Source: Pempheris klunzingeri
Taxonomy: Eukaryota; Chordata; Actinopteri; Acropomatiformes; Pempheridae
Direction: 5' to 3'
NCBI RefSeq assembly: GCF_042242105.1
Contig: NC_092032.1
Location: 16,231,915 to 16,295,914, forward strand
Length of the DNA: 64,000 nucleotides
Position 1 is the first letter of the stretch. Each line of letters begins with the position of its first letter. Positions 1 through 13,554 of the stretch are shown piece by piece. A model generated the notes under the pieces. That model was not told the origin of the DNA. It saw only the letters and a program-made list of their open reading frames with translations, and made no database searches. The position numbers were made by a program, and so were the translations under genes.

Positions 1-254
1 TATTTAATCACGTCTTACGAGTTCACAGTGCACCCTGTACTTCATTTATTAAAAGTATTATGATTTTAAATAAAGCCATCATTCACTGTCATGGCTAGGG
101 CATTTTGTGCACACTGAAGGTCTAATCTTATGGAGTGAAGAGGGAGCACGTGGAAGTGTTCTAAATTTGAGCTGCAGGGAAATGCAAAGCCTAAAACCAG
201 ATTAGATAATTAAATTCATTTTATAATTATGAGTCTATATGTACAGCTGGAGTA

Positions 255-1625
255 TGTTTACTTAAGTACTGTCTGTCTGCACCGTCAGTCTTAGGCTACT
301 TTGTACTTCTACTCCACTACATTTCTGAGGGAAATATTGTAGTTGGCAGCTGTAGTTACTAGTTACTTTCTCAGATTAAGATTTCACATTGGCAACTATG
401 TGAAAAACTTCCACAATTCCACTTTATTAAATTAAACCACTAGTTTCCAGTAATTTTGGTCACTGGTTCCTTACAAAGAAATGTTTCAAACTTCAATATG
501 TTTCAATCAATATCAATATTGAAGTTTCAATCAAAGTTTCCACACAATTTATATGTTAAATTAGATGGAAACGCTACTACCAGGCCTACTACCACTAGTA
601 CTACCACTGTCATCCAGGAATTAGGAATTAAGTGTTTCGTACAGTCACTTATTCTCCAGTCAGGTACGTTTAAACCACAGCAGAGGAAAAGGGTAAAATT
701 AGATGATGTAACTGAAGCGCCAGTCAAACCTCAGATGAATGACAAGGATGTGGAAAATGTGATGGACATATGTCTCCTCTGCTTCTTTAATGTATTAATT
801 TAAGGAAAATGACAGTCTCCTCATCGCTCGACACTTAACTGATGCTTTCATCTGCCGCTACTTTGCATCTCTTCAGTGGAGCGTCATGTTTATCATGATT
901 TCATTAAGCCTGTGTCAATCGCTTTGTTATATATTCTTTTTATTGATTCATCAAGTTTTCTGGAATATTTTAACTTTTTGTTTTTTTTAATTTCTGGAAT
1001 TTCCTCTCAGGCATTTTAATGCACTGATTCAAAATGCATATAAAACAGGTGGATGAAAACTCATTTAATGAGTTGTTAACTGTTCCACAGAGCGATTCCC
1101 CCTCTAGACCTCTCCGTGGTTTCATTTAAATAAGTGTTCTAAGCCCAAAGAGCTAAAAGTATCCAATATTTCGCAGAAAAGCAAAAATGAGAGAAATGTC
1201 TCCAAAAAAAAAAAATGAATGCAGCTTTGTGTAGCAGAACATTCCTCTTTTTTACACCGTGAATCTTTTCATGACCCTACAGATTTATTATGTGACCTTT
1301 AATGGGGCCCGAACCTCAGGTTGGGAACCACTGGACATAAACCACCCATAGTAACTATATACAGTATAATGTAGTAAACATTGGCTCCACCTCGATCAGA
1401 AACAACAATAAAAACGCTGCTTACATATTGATGGATCAGTATTAACAATCTAATATTGTCATATCTAATAATGCATCAGTCACAGGGGCTTTTACTTTTG
1501 AGGCTAAGTACATTCTGCTGTACCTTAACTTCAGTGGGATTGTGAATGCAGGACTTTTTACTTTGTGGCACTGATACTTTTACGTAAGTAAAGGATCTGA
1601 GTACTAATTTACCTTGACATCTTTT
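255..1625. mobile_element. Dispersed teleost repeat split by a younger insertion
   Basis: Two blocks, about 255-392 and 1360-1625, read as consecutive parts of one repeat common in spiny-rayed fish (phrases such as ACTTCTACTCCACTACATTT, TAGTTACTAGTTACTTT and GTAAAGGATCTGAGTACT). The ~950 bases between them are foreign to the repeat and end in GGTTGGGAACCACTGG, a terminus typical of non-autonomous hAT-type elements. The matching start terminus is not evident. No coding capacity is seen. Boundaries are approximate, and the family assignment is from memory. Confidence 0.55.
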
Positions 1626-4600
1626 CTGGTACGTGGCCTCTACATATGTGTATGAAGCATGTTGTTGCATATAATTACAATATACAGTGGGTCCAATTCA
1701 TAGCACATTGAGGTAGATATATGTTATATGCTGTGTCCATTAATTATATCCAGTAGGCTGGTTTTGTGATTAAATTTGATTAGTTAGAGTGGCTCCTGAT
1801 TTATTCTCTCCCGTGTTTCCACCAGATGTCTAATAATCACAGTCACATTGCTTCCAAAGTTGCAGTGATACACCCATGCACGTCTTCTGCTATAAGATCT
1901 GTTGCCCAGATGCATGATTCACTTCAGGAATTAGTGTAATCAGCGACGCATCTGAATCAGATGTGGCATATAGCTGGTCAGGCTATGTGGATTTCTACTA
2001 ATTTACAGCTTACATTGCAGTGCAAATACATAGAATTTAATTCCCTGGATTACTGACTGAACGCATCAAAATAGCATATGATGGGGATCCAATACAGCTG
2101 ATGCAGATGCAGTTTGCTTCTGGGTAATATGTTGGGAAGGGGATCTTCAAAATTAATCCTAAAGTGGCATTTTGCTCATTTCTCCCTTATTTTCTTGCCA
2201 GATGTGTACAGATTGCAATGGGATGTAGTCAACATGTCGTATACAGATACCATTTGGTGGATTATATGATGCAAATGGTAATTTTTAGGAGGTGCTTGCA
2301 CGTGAATTACAAAGACAAATGGATACAAAGAGAAACACATGCTTATATAGTGTCTTCTGTTGTGTATATACAGTAGCTGCACACCACTGAGGGGTAAATG
2401 AATGAAAGAATACACTGAAAGAAATGTTTATCTTAATTTGCTGAACTCAAACTGTGCAAATTTGTGGTAGAACAAACAAAGTGAATTTGCTGCAAATACA
2501 GCTGGATGTTCTGCAATAGTTGCTTTGGGGGGAAAAAAAGGCAAAAACTAATCAAAACAAATGCCATGCATTAGTTACAAGTGTCCAGACCTTGGCGGGC
2601 TTGCAGGATGTTACAGCCCAATGACTTGCTCATTTAAATTATGACCGTGCAGAACAACAACAACCCAAGACAGGCCCACAACCAAGACGCATCAGGCCAC
2701 AGTCCAAAGGAAAAAAACGGTTCAGGGAACTTCAGCATATACTCCCTTAATTCTTCCTACTCACAGCAGTGCCATTTTCTTGTTAACATGACTAATATGG
2801 CTGCAGAGTTGATGATCTGATTCAGCTAAAATTAGTAGTGATCATGAGGAGTTATAGATTTCAGCCCATAAGGTGATCTCATACAATTAATGAAAAGCGG
2901 CATAAATGTTGCATGAAGAGAATGTGAAAATGGGCTGCATAAGTCTCTGCAGGAAACAGCCGTGGGTTTTTTTAAAAAAAAAAAGAAGAAAAAAAGCATG
3001 CAGTAAAGCACTACAATTCCTCTCAATTCTAAGGGTAAGCGATTTAGTGACTTTCAGCCCTTCTTACTTTAATCACTTTAAAAATGAAGCTGATTAACAG
3101 TGGTGGTAGGAGGCACACAGTGCAGCGCATTTCTCTCCCTGCACAGCCTATTCTTTGATGTTGTTGTTTTTGTTTGTTGCACCGCCCCATCATTTGAATA
3201 TCACACGGAGAGGGGGCTCCTACTCGGCCACTTGCTGCGCCTTTGTTGCCGTGATTAAAGCAGGTGTCGCGCAGGGTTGTGTTTGTTAATGACAGTTTGC
3301 ATTTAAATAGCTGTCACTCGTCTGTCAAGGGGAGGGAAGGAGGGGAAAATGTTTGTTTCCGGGCCTCCAACGTACTCAGAATGCATCTCTTTTACATAAG
3401 CTTAACCTAGCTTTGCAAATGAGGAGGCAAAGTTTTGCAGGAGTGTACCTGTAAAGACTCTCCACTGATGTTGGCAAGTGATGAAAGTCCAAACTTTAAA
3501 GGAAAGCAGAGCACAAGCTAACCCAGTTGGAAGTATTTGTTTACAGCATATAGACAGCACAACATAGTGATAAAAAAAAAAATGGACATAAGGGCCAAAG
3601 AGAAGGGCCTCATAATTTAAATGAACCCCTGCACCCCTTAACATCTACATATGCTGTGCAAGTGTCCCTCATTACAGATTCACCAAACTAAAAGGAATAA
3701 TATGATCCTAGTCTGTGCCTTTCAAAATTGTTGCAAATAGCTACGACAAAAAAAAAAAGACAGCTTTCTGATCCGCCACCTGCTTAACATTTGGTGAGGC
3801 TCAAAAGCTGCCAAGTTAAGGTCAGAGAAAGATCATTGTCATGGTTAAAAAACAACACTGTGGCTGAAAGAATTGGGTGATGTACATGTAAACCAGTGAT
3901 GTAACTGGGAATTTATTTTATCCAAGGAACTGATTACTTGATTCATCACCTCGGCCAGGTTAATGAGAGCAGTGAGGGTTACCCAGGCTGGTGAAGCTGC
4001 AGCCCAAAAAAACAAAACAAAGCAAACTACTGAAAGACGATAAAACACCTCATAGGGTTGAAGGGAACTACAGAGTCAGGTGACAATTCTCTAAGAACTA
4101 TATATTTACACGTAGCTTATTATCTTAACAGTACTCTGCTTTTGATCTGCTTAATAATAATGAAAATACATTGTCGTGTTATAATTTAAAATCATTTTAA
4201 ACTGAGCCAAAAGCTTCTTTGCCTTTGTTTATCATTAAGGCATTGAGCAGAGACTTATTCTACTTGCAGCTGCCACACATCTCTGTATTTCACAATAAAT
4301 TTGGAAACCTAGAAGTCTCAGATTTAATGTGCTGTGCTGTGTGTCATGTTTCCTAAAGTTTTCCTGCATTTTAACACAAGGTCTGAAAACAAAACGTGGC
4401 CCACAGAGAGTGCATCATGGCACCGTGCAGCATCCTTTCAGAGGGAAGTGACAACCAGGAGGCAAACATGACATTTTCTCTTCACGAAAACAGGTGATGT
4501 TCCTGGATTGTATATAAAGTATGTTTTATAGGACACTGGAAGACAGTGGTAGGAAGAATAATGGCAAGAAAAAGTCAAAAGAGATGCCTCGCTGAGGTAT

Positions 4601-5939
4601 TGACTCTAATCAAGGAAAGACTGGTGTAGGACCCATATGTCAAGAACAATTGCATCGTCCTTGAAAAGCAAATTCCTCTTTACAATAATGGCCCTGCAAT
4701 TGCACTGTTTGATTGTTTAGCCGCCCTTGATGGGTCAGCAACAAACACTCAGTCATTCATTCATGAGCCACTTTCATCATAACAAAGTTGGTAAAACAAA
4801 GTGGAGCAGGCTAAATTGCCTTCTGGAAGTAATTAGCCATAATCATGCTGTTGCTGTAGCTATTGGTGGCATTAGCTTACCTTCGCTCTAAATCACTGTT
4901 TGTTTATAAGCACCCAAGGGTCTTGAAAATTTAAATAAAAGATAGGGCCGGAAACTTCAGAGGTGGCTTTATGGAGATGTATGGATCATTTTTAAGCAAC
5001 AGAACAGAGGGACCTGAAACGGCTTTTGGTTGAAATTAGTGCACTTTTACTCACATTAGCATTGCTAGCAGCTAAAAACAACTTCTTGTGTGTATCTGAC
5101 AAAAAGTAACTACCATTTCATGTGTGCATGCCTAGCATGTCTATTGAAATAATTAAAAAAAAAAAGATATATGCACCTCAAATCCTCTCCCTCCATTGTT
5201 TTCCAAATATGTATCCAGTCTAAACCTAATTCTATTTATTAGCACTGAGAAGGAAGGTTGCTCATTACACTCACCTATTGATCGTCTCATCCTGACAGAA
5301 GGGAGATTAGCAGTCAACTTTCAACACCTCAATCAATAATCATCTGCCTAATTGGGTATTAGCAACAAGAAAGTGGACTTACTTGTCACACAAACAATGA
5401 AAGAAAGACTAAAATTCAGGGTTTCCATGCAGCTGAGTTTTGGCTCTTATTCATCCGAAGCTTGCCCTCGTAGCTTTAATTTGAAATTACCAATCACTAT
5501 TCCTGTTGCGGATGAGGATGTGGAGTTCTTTTTGTCTGTAGAATAAAATAATCCAGGACTTACTGAACACTGCTCCAAATCCCATAGGACATGCAGGCGC
5601 ATCCCTATTAATTTGCAGACTTTCTTCTGTGGTGTTCTGTTTGGGTCCGGGGGAGTTTCATAGGCCAGTTGTGGTGTGACAATCTGCAGTAGAGAAAAAC
5701 ACCACATCGTGCGACCCTAAGATAATTTTAGGGTCAACATGAAATTCAAAAACAAAAGTTGTTTGGTATTTTTCAGATTTCCTCTTCACAAGGTCAGTGA
5801 CACCCAAGCTGAGTGTCTTCGATTGACTCCGAAGCTACTGAAAAGCCTTTGCATTCTTTTGGTGCACATGGCATTTATCTGTAATTGATTTGTCTCAGCC
5901 ACTGTGAATGCCATACAGCATGAGCACATTTGCAAACCA

Positions 5940-5940
<1 letters not shown>
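1626..5940. other. Gene-free stretch with possible regulatory islands
   Basis: No credible exon on either strand. Most of it is AT-rich single-copy sequence with short A runs. Two pieces stand out as unique, higher-complexity sequence: about 3,100-3,360, which is GC-richer and holds a TTTGCATTTAAATAGC stretch, and about 4,640-4,900, with several TAATTAG-type homeodomain cores. Either could be a conserved non-coding element, but conservation cannot be judged from one genome. Confidence 0.4.
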
Positions 5941-5977
<37 letters not shown>

Positions 5978-5989
5978 CCTCTCTCTCTG
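5941..5989. repeat. (CT)n microsatellite
   Basis: About 49 bases of nearly pure CT dinucleotide, interrupted by a few G and C substitutions. Arginine/glutamate or serine/leucine reading frames across it are low-complexity artefacts. Confidence 0.95.
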
Positions 5990-6489
5990 TATGCCGTGCT
6001 TCCCATCTGGCTTCCCATTCAATCAGAAAAAGATTCAAGGAAAGCACCGAGTCGCACAGCTTCTCGCTCCATCTAGATAATTGTAACAAATGCTCGTTTG
6101 AAACCAAGAGTGTCTGCTTAATTTACAGACAATGCGACTCTGAAGCATTTTTGGAGGCAACAACTCTCCATCAGTATGTCCCATTCATAAACGCTAACAA
6201 TGTAGCTGCACTCAAAGCCAGTTTGTAGCGAGAAAAGAGCATAATGTAACAGATGAAGATTTTCTTGCTCCCTGAAAAGCTGACAAATAAACAGAAAACA
6301 GTGATCAGAATACATTAGTTTTAATTGGAGTCTGGTCGACCAAAATTTTGTGAAATGAGCACAAAGTAGGACAAAATACATTTTCCCTCTAAAGCTTGCG
6401 ATAGAAACAAGCTGTAGCTAATTTGACATTGATGGTAGAAAGTGGAGGTGTGATGGTTGTGGCTAGAGGTGGATGTAAGGAGATGCGTT

Positions 6490-7015
6490 ACTCCCAGCTA
6501 ACACATAACGCTCCCATAACATGTGCAGAATGTTCTTTTCAGGGTTTTTTTATTTGGGAACCCTCCCACAGTGCTCTAAGAATGTTGTGCAAATGTTTTT
6601 GTTTGATGTAACACTGCCACAATGCTCTAATAACCACACACATTTTTCGTGGGTCTTGTTTGTGTCGTTGCCCTGAGGTTCCCTGTTGGCAGCCTGTTAG
6701 CTAACTCTCCTTTTGAGAATGTCGTGCAAAGGTTTTCGTTCCCGTATCATTCCTTAAATTCCCCTTAAGTTTCCCTGTCGGTAAAAGTCAAAGAACATTG
6801 AAGTAACTTCCTTGGAACATTTTATTAACCCTTTTAGAACTTTATGGAAATATAATGATCCCACTGGTTTTACGTGAGGAAAAACTTGCAGTTTTGACAT
6901 CTAGGGAACGTTAAGGGAGAACGTTCATGTAACCCTCTGGAGTGTCTGGGAATGTAACAGTGAAGTTGGTTTTAAGTGAGAAAATCTTGCTGTTTTACCG
7001 TTTAGGGAATGTTAA
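6490..7015. mobile_element. AACGTTC-rich dispersed repeat
   Basis: Begins near CAGCTAACACATAACGCTCCC and carries repeated variants of GAATGTTCT, GGAACGTTAA and GGGAATGTTAA in both orientations, the signature of a short palindrome-rich repeat frequent in teleosts. It abuts the next element at 7017 with almost no spacer, so one may have inserted beside or into the other. Confidence 0.5.
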
Positions 7016-7016
7016 A

Positions 7017-7346
7017 AGGGGCAGCATGGTGGTGCGGTGGTTCCCACTGTTGCCCCACAGAACGGTTTGAACCTGGGGTCTTTCTGGGTGGAGCTTGCAT
7101 GTTCTCCCCATGCTAGCGTGGATTCTCTCCAGGTACTCCGGCTTCCTCCCACAATGCAAAGACATGCACATTAGGTTAATTGGAGACTCTAAGTTGCCCG
7201 TGAGAGTGAGTGTTTGTCTGTCTCTATATATGTTGGCCCTGTGATTGGCCGGCAACCAGTCCAGGGTGTACCCCGCTGGGATTGGTTCCAGTTCCCCCGA
7301 GACCCTGACGGATAAGTGGTATAGACAATGGATGGTTGGATGGAAT
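7017..7346 (+). mobile_element. Teleost GGCAGCATGGTGG...ATGGATGG repeat, copy 1
   Basis: A ~330-bp copy of a repeat found throughout teleost genomes. It opens with GGGCAGCATGGTGGTGCGG, contains GCATGTTCTCCCCATGC and CATGCACATTAGGTTAATTGG, and ends in GGATAAGTGGTATAGACAATG followed by GGATGG. A second, reverse-oriented copy lies at 48,667-49,013. The 150-codon open frame crossing it on the minus strand is incidental. Confidence 0.85.
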
Positions 7347-8796
7347 TTTAAAAGGGGAACACTCAATAAAGCGAATGTTTCCAAAGAGTCAGTAGCACAA
7401 AAACATTTCTTGCATAAACCGTATGAATTAGTCTTCCTGTGAGCCACTGGCTAAGAGGGCTATTGTGACTGACTAGCATTAGCAATTATCTGTTTTGTTT
7501 TAAATGTTTTATTGTATCATTTTAGCCTAAAGCGTTTTGCTTCTGTGTATGAAACGCGCCCTGCAAATAAATGTGTTTGCCCGTCACTGAGCTGTACATT
7601 CTGCCCCCCTGACTTTATTTCTTATCACTGCTATCATGTAGAAAGAAAGAAAATCACCTAACTGGTTCAGTGTTTTTCTTGGGGTTTTTTTGCATTTCCT
7701 GTGATGTTCAAGTCACCTAACATGAACTCAGAAGAGTGTCTGGTTTATTTTGAAGCTAAAGCCTGAGTCCTGATCAGACTTTGTGGGGGACAGTTAGGAG
7801 GACTAGCCGTCCATGCCTTGAGCCAGCGCTGATGGTAGGGGAGCCGCAGCACCCCTTCCCCTCTACCGGTTCATCCGGCTCCCAGAGGACCGCTAGTAAA
7901 CACTGCACGTCAACCCCGAGGCCAATTAGCCTGCAAGATCAGCCTAGTGAGAGGCCTGCTGGAAAGGGGAGGGGGACTTAATTCAAAGAGCAGACTCTGT
8001 GAGAGTTCGGCTATCCTAATCGCTAAAAGAGCTCAAGTCCCAGGGGTACCATTCAGGCTTTCAGGAAATATAAAGGAGTTTTATTGTTTGCAAAAAAAAA
8101 AAAAAGTGGTGAAATAACGCACCATGGTGATTTCATTTAAAATATGAAAAATAACAAGCAATCGAGAAGTATCTACAGAGAGGTTGTTAGTCCGCGACCC
8201 TAAAAGGCAGATCCACCCACAAACTGAGCTTCTATCCACAGAACAGCTTCACGTCCGGTTTCAGCAATTTAGGCACTGATTTGAGAAATTGAATTTTATC
8301 TTCAGTTTAGTGTCCATCACAGCTCAGAATGAGGCTTGTAAACTGTAATAGCGTAGCAAGTGTGGGAAACAGAGGTTAACAGGAGAGCATGCGAATCACA
8401 AAACTGTTAATTAGAATCACACAGTATCCAAGCAACAGTAACAGGGCACTGAGTGAAATTAGCTATTTAGCGGGGCACCATCCTGCTCCTGTTGGCTCTC
8501 TGTTGACCTCTGCCCAGGACACCCATCCTGTTTTACTGTCAGATACTGAAGCCGGCATGCCACAGCAACACTTTCACATTGTTACTTGATTTTTTCTTCT
8601 CTCAATAAGTTATTTTTTCCTCCCAAAACACATCAGAGCTAAACTAAATGTGCTCGAGAAAAAAACAGAAGCAAGGATTTAAAAATGTTACGGATTTGTC
8701 ACTTGCAGTCATTTGAACTTGAGGCAGAGGGAAACAGAGATCATGCAATTATGTGAGATCCATATCTATTGTTATTTAAGAGCTGCGTGCCCATTT
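7347..8796. other. Gene-free stretch
   Basis: No exon with plausible splice sites or recognisable protein similarity. A GC-richer patch at about 7,780-7,980 has an open frame rich in Pro, Ser and Thr but nothing that identifies it as coding. An A14 run lies near 8,092. Confidence 0.4.
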
Positions 8797-8822
8797 ACAC
8801 ACACACACACACACACACACAT
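8797..8822. repeat. (CA)n microsatellite
   Basis: Thirteen uninterrupted CA units followed by a short ATAT tract. Confidence 0.97.
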
Positions 8823-9069
8823 ATATGTGAATATATGTTACCACTTATATTATACATTGTGTCAGTTAAAGTACTTGGTCATTCTCACACTTATTCTAAT
8901 TATTCTTTACTGCATACTAACCTTTTTAGCACAGCCTCAAGGGTATGCCACCCTGCGTTTTACTGCACATTTTATATGAGCATGTGACAAATAAAACCTT
9001 TAAATCTATGAATATTGCATCTTGATTGTGGACACCCTTCTCTACATTGTACATTTATGTGCTTCTGGG

Positions 9070-9425
9070 CGAGGAACACTAAAGCCTATAACGATATTTT
9101 AGACAAAAGTGTGTCCAACTTTGTGGCAACAGTTTGGGAGAGTCTAATTCACCAACGTAGAAATCATTTTTTGTGAAACAATTTAACTGAGCCTTGACCC
9201 CCATCCACAAAGTTAAGGTTGAACTGGAACAACAACCACGATCCAGACCCGATCGACCGCCTGCGACCTCTGTGGCCGACCTCACTAACACTCCTGTGCT
9301 TGAGTCCTTAGCTTCCAAAATACTGATAGTTTAGGCTGTTATAGCTGCAGAAAAATGCTCATAGATTTGGAAAAAGATGTTCAACAATCAAATCTAGGAG
9401 TGAGCGTTTTTACCTCTGTATGCTC
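9070..9425 (+). mobile_element. Tc1/mariner-type transposon relic (3' half)
   Basis: The stretch keeps scattered blocks of the 3' part of a fish Tc1-like element: AACTTTGTGGCAACAGTTTGG, a CGATC..GACC..CTGCGACC region matching the end of the transposase frame, CCGACCTCACTAACACTC, AGGCTGTTATAGCTGCAG and GATGTTCAACAA. Between these blocks the frame is destroyed by stops and indels, so it is an inactive fossil. The inverted terminal repeat and the 5' half are not seen. Confidence 0.6.
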
Positions 9426-12400
9426 TTAACACAACACCTACTGTGCACACACAGTTGTTCCATAACCACATCCTGGGTCAAAGGAAAGAGGATTAAGGGG
9501 ACTGGAATTGATTTGACAGCCTTTAGTATCAAGTGCAAATTTGGAGGCTGAGCTCTTATTCTCACCTCCAACACTGTCCTGATGCTTTGCTCGATGTCAT
9601 TAAAGTTTTGGGCAGCTCCTCAGACACTCTCAGATGCTGCTGAGAGGATCCATCCACTGTAACATTTTTTTGTTATCCTCCGTGTCATAATAGTTGATTG
9701 TGGACTTTTTGCTTGACACAGGCCATAAACCTTCACAGACACAAGCAGCCTAACAAGACGTAAGCATGTCTGCTTCAAGACGCCAAACCAGCGGCTCCTC
9801 TCTCCGTCTCTCTCTGTCTCTCTGCTTTGGAAAATGAGAAGAGCTTTTCAAAAAGAAAAAAAAAAAACTGTGACTCTATAACAGTAGCCTGTGTGTCCCC
9901 AAGGATACTGAGCTAGCACGGTCTGCCAGTCTATCACACAGGAGCACACTGCTTTTGTGACAAACTGGCAGACTAACATCTTTCATTCCTGTAGCTCCTC
10001 TGTGCTCTTCTTCTTCTTCCTAGACAATCCTCACAATAACCTCGGTGGTGAGTGCATGACTACACAGTGTTCCCCGTTGCTTTCTGTTGATTCAGTGCAG
10101 CGCACTGGTGGATATCAGCCCTCGAACACTCCACATTCATTTAGAGAATGTGTCGAATACACAGCAGAGAGCTGTCAAAACATCACAAAAGGTCAGAGTA
10201 CAGATTTAATTACTTTTTATTGTGCATGTGTACGACACTGAATAACAACAAATGTGCCCGCAAACCCCCAGATCATTTGCTTGCAGCAGAAAAGTCATGC
10301 TTTGTCAAAGTTTGCCAGAGGATGGGTTTACATACAAGCTCTATTTTACCAGGTGAGCAGCCTGGCTATCCTTAAATCCTTCAGAGGCTGTATCCATTAC
10401 AGGATCCATGAGAGGTGGGTAAGAGGCAGAGAGCATGGAGGGGCTGCTTCACTGCACACCACACAACCCCTCTTTGCACTCTAACTGGCAATTGTTAAAT
10501 TCACACTCATGTCAGTCTTCTTCACAATTTAGAGCCCTGTCAGGTATTTCCTTGTGGACAAAACTTCCCCGCAGCCACTGATGTCTCAGAATGAAACAGC
10601 GAAGTAATTCTGCAGTCTGATGGCATCGCTGTGGGTTTTTTTTTCTTCTTCTTTTCTTTTCTTATTACACAGCGGCCTTAAAGATTCATGAGGGAACTTG
10701 CATTCAAACAAGCTTAATATCCATCCTGTTTCATACTAGTAACAACACAGCCTGGCAGAGGGAAGTGAATCATAGTGCCCCAGTGACTTGGAAGTGCCCA
10801 GATATGCAAATGTGTGAGTTTGTGCAATAGATTATTCAAATGCATAGATGCTTTGCCTTTGGGGCCGCCCCGCTGCCGAGCTGTGGTCATTCCCCGTGTG
10901 TAATAACTCCCTTGCGCCGTGGTTCCTCCCCAGAGTCGGAGGAGTGAGGTGGAGGGGATTGGGGGTGTGGGAAGGGGGGAGGAGGCGCGGGTGACACAAG
11001 GTGACACGGTCTAGCCGATGGCCTGGAAGGCCACCCACACAAGAGCGGTATGGATGAAAGGCTGCTCCACACGCCGTCTGGCTTTATTGGAAATAAAACT
11101 GTGCAAACTCATTTTGGCATAAAATAAGCTGCTTTATTTTTTCATCAGATGCAGTGTGGTTTGAGAGAACAGGAACAGAGAAGGCAAAATCAAGGAAGCG
11201 GTTTAAATTATAAAGCTAAAACCATTTGCCGACCTTGCGAGAGTGTCATCATGTTGCCTATTCCCAGGATGAATAATCTCATATCTTCATAAAGACAGTC
11301 TCTCATTTTGAAATTGGAAGACAGATTTGTTGAAGGAAGGTTAGAAACTCTTGAAACTCACAGAGGAATATATCAGGCTGTAGCAGACGATTTTTGTTTG
11401 GATCAATTCATTCTTGGTGGGATTTGTTCGAAATGAGAAAATTACAGAATGTGAGCAGATTTCTCCTGTACTTCCTCCGTGTAGAGTTCAAAACTTTCGT
11501 GAGATCCACCACTCCTGTCGATTAAAAGTGCCAAAGTGCAAGGTGAGGCTGGAACATTTTGCACGGTTATTTGTCAAATTAGCGACTAATGGGAAACCCT
11601 CCCCCACTGCAGTTTGATCCATCTGCCACCGGTCTAAGGCTGTAACTGCTAATTGCTAACACCTACACAAGCACCAGGCAGGGATATTGATTCTTTATCC
11701 TCACATCGCAAACATCATGAATGACACTGAGAGACCAGTAGCGATGGGCCGGTGCATTACGGGGCATCGTGCTGCCGGGGTTAGGGTAATTCACCGGTAC
11801 TATGTGCACACATGCACGTACTGCTGCGCTCGCACTTAAAAAACCCCTTCGACTGTAACACATGACGACAGATGACAAGTGCTCGGCGAGGAGGGAGAGT
11901 GCGAGGAACATGCAAACTGAGACCAGAAGTACAGCATCAGCAGATGTAATTAAAGCTTGGGTATTATAAAGCAAAGATTAAGAGTGTGTTTAATGGATCA
12001 ATAATGATGGACAGACAAGACAAAGAAGATTAATCAAAGTGCTCAGAAAATAGAGCACTTAGGCGAGCAATTAATATGTCAAGGAAACCTCGCAGGGACA
12101 AAAAATCTGTTAAACTAAATGTAACTAAACGGCTTCAAGGGCTATTACTTAGGCTTATCACCATTGATTTTGTCTATATCTGTGTGTGAGCGTGATGTTA
12201 ATATCCCTATTGATTCACAGAGTTTGAGCAGCTTTTGATAGACACCGCTCACACGTTGCCTCTCATTAAACTTTCAGTTTTAGATTTCATTACAATGTCC
12301 GGACCGTTCCCTCATTTCCTCAAGGAGGGTTATGAATATCGATCCGCTCCAGATAGATAGCTTAAGTTCAGCACACGCTTTGATGAAATGTCTCAACTTT

Positions 12401-13554
12401 TTTTTTTTTTTTTTTTTTATCAGCGTAATAGGGCATCAAAAACAACTGGGACTGGGAGCCCCCGAGTCAATATGGCTGCTGGCCAGGACAAGCTAATTTC
12501 TTTGGCTTCGCTTCAGATGTTTTGCATAACATGACTTAAACTGACGGACAAAAAGTAGGAGGCGGAGAAAAAAAAAAGCAGAACTGGAAGCAGAGCTTGA
12601 CTACTTGTGATAATCACAGCAAATCACCAAAAGGGAAATGAACTGCACTGTATATTATCGATGTACAGCGCTGGGTGTTGTGTTTTCGTGCACTGATAGC
12701 AACCACAGGCTTATGATGACAGCTAATGGTAACAAGCACAAATTAAAGGGTTCCTGCCTTTTCCACTTTGATTGTAGTTATTGTTGTTTACTGTGGTTTT
12801 ATATGCTGGACCCACAGGATCTACAGACTCAATCTCCTGCAGCCTGGTTTGTTTCTGGCTCTATTGAACCAGAAAAGATGGACTCTTAGTGGATATCTGG
12901 GGGCTTTTCTGCCTGTGATGGCCTCTTTTTTCTTGTGTGTTCCATTTCATTACACTTACTGTCACACTTCTAGACATTAACTGTATGAAATTAGGAAATC
13001 AAGCAGCACAGCTATCTCAGACCATGGCTTAGCCCTCTTAAACTCCCCAGCATTATTGATTGCAGAGTATAATATACAGTCTGCTATTGATTGCTGCATA
13101 TATACATTATAATCTAACTGTTACATCATATATAATTTCAACAGATTGGATGATTGGTTCCTCCTTTCCTTGAACATGAAAGAAGAGTTGAATAATTTTA
13201 TCTATTTATCCTGCCTGACAAAAATCTAAAGTCATGGCTGCACTTCATTTGAACCTGCCTTGACTGCAACACTTTCTGTGCATACCATGTGAATAACGTG
13301 CTGTCATTTCCAGGTCTCAGCTCTCTAAATTTGAACAGTAACTTCTCGGGCTTGCTTCAGCCACCAGCCCTTTGCCTTCCCTCTTTCACAGTTTCCCCTG
13401 TCTGAACCCATATGCACACAGTGCTCTCTGTAATGGCATGCGACCACTTTAACGAAAAATGATGGAGAATCTGTCAACCGGGCCACTCTTTGCTTGACAA
13501 GATGATGCATGCAGTGGCAAATGCAACATTGGTGCATAAAGAGTGGGGTGGAGA
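9426..13554. other. Gene-free stretch
   Basis: No supported exon. It includes a pyrimidine tract near 10,637-10,662 and a GC-rich patch at about 10,860-11,050. It also includes single-copy sequence at about 12,030-12,340 that could be regulatory but has no decisive motif. Confidence 0.4.
12398..12418. repeat. Poly-T tract
   Basis: Uninterrupted run of about 21 T. It could be the poly-A tail of a minus-strand retroposed sequence, but no recognisable retroposon body or target-site duplication is evident beside it. Confidence 0.8.

Noticed and set aside
5786-6228. Ser/Leu or Arg/Glu repeat proteins
   Set aside because: They are translations of the (CT)n microsatellite.
6995-7447. 150-codon minus-strand frame
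   Set aside because: It runs through a dispersed teleost repeat; similar chance frames occur in other copies, such as the one at 48.7 kb.
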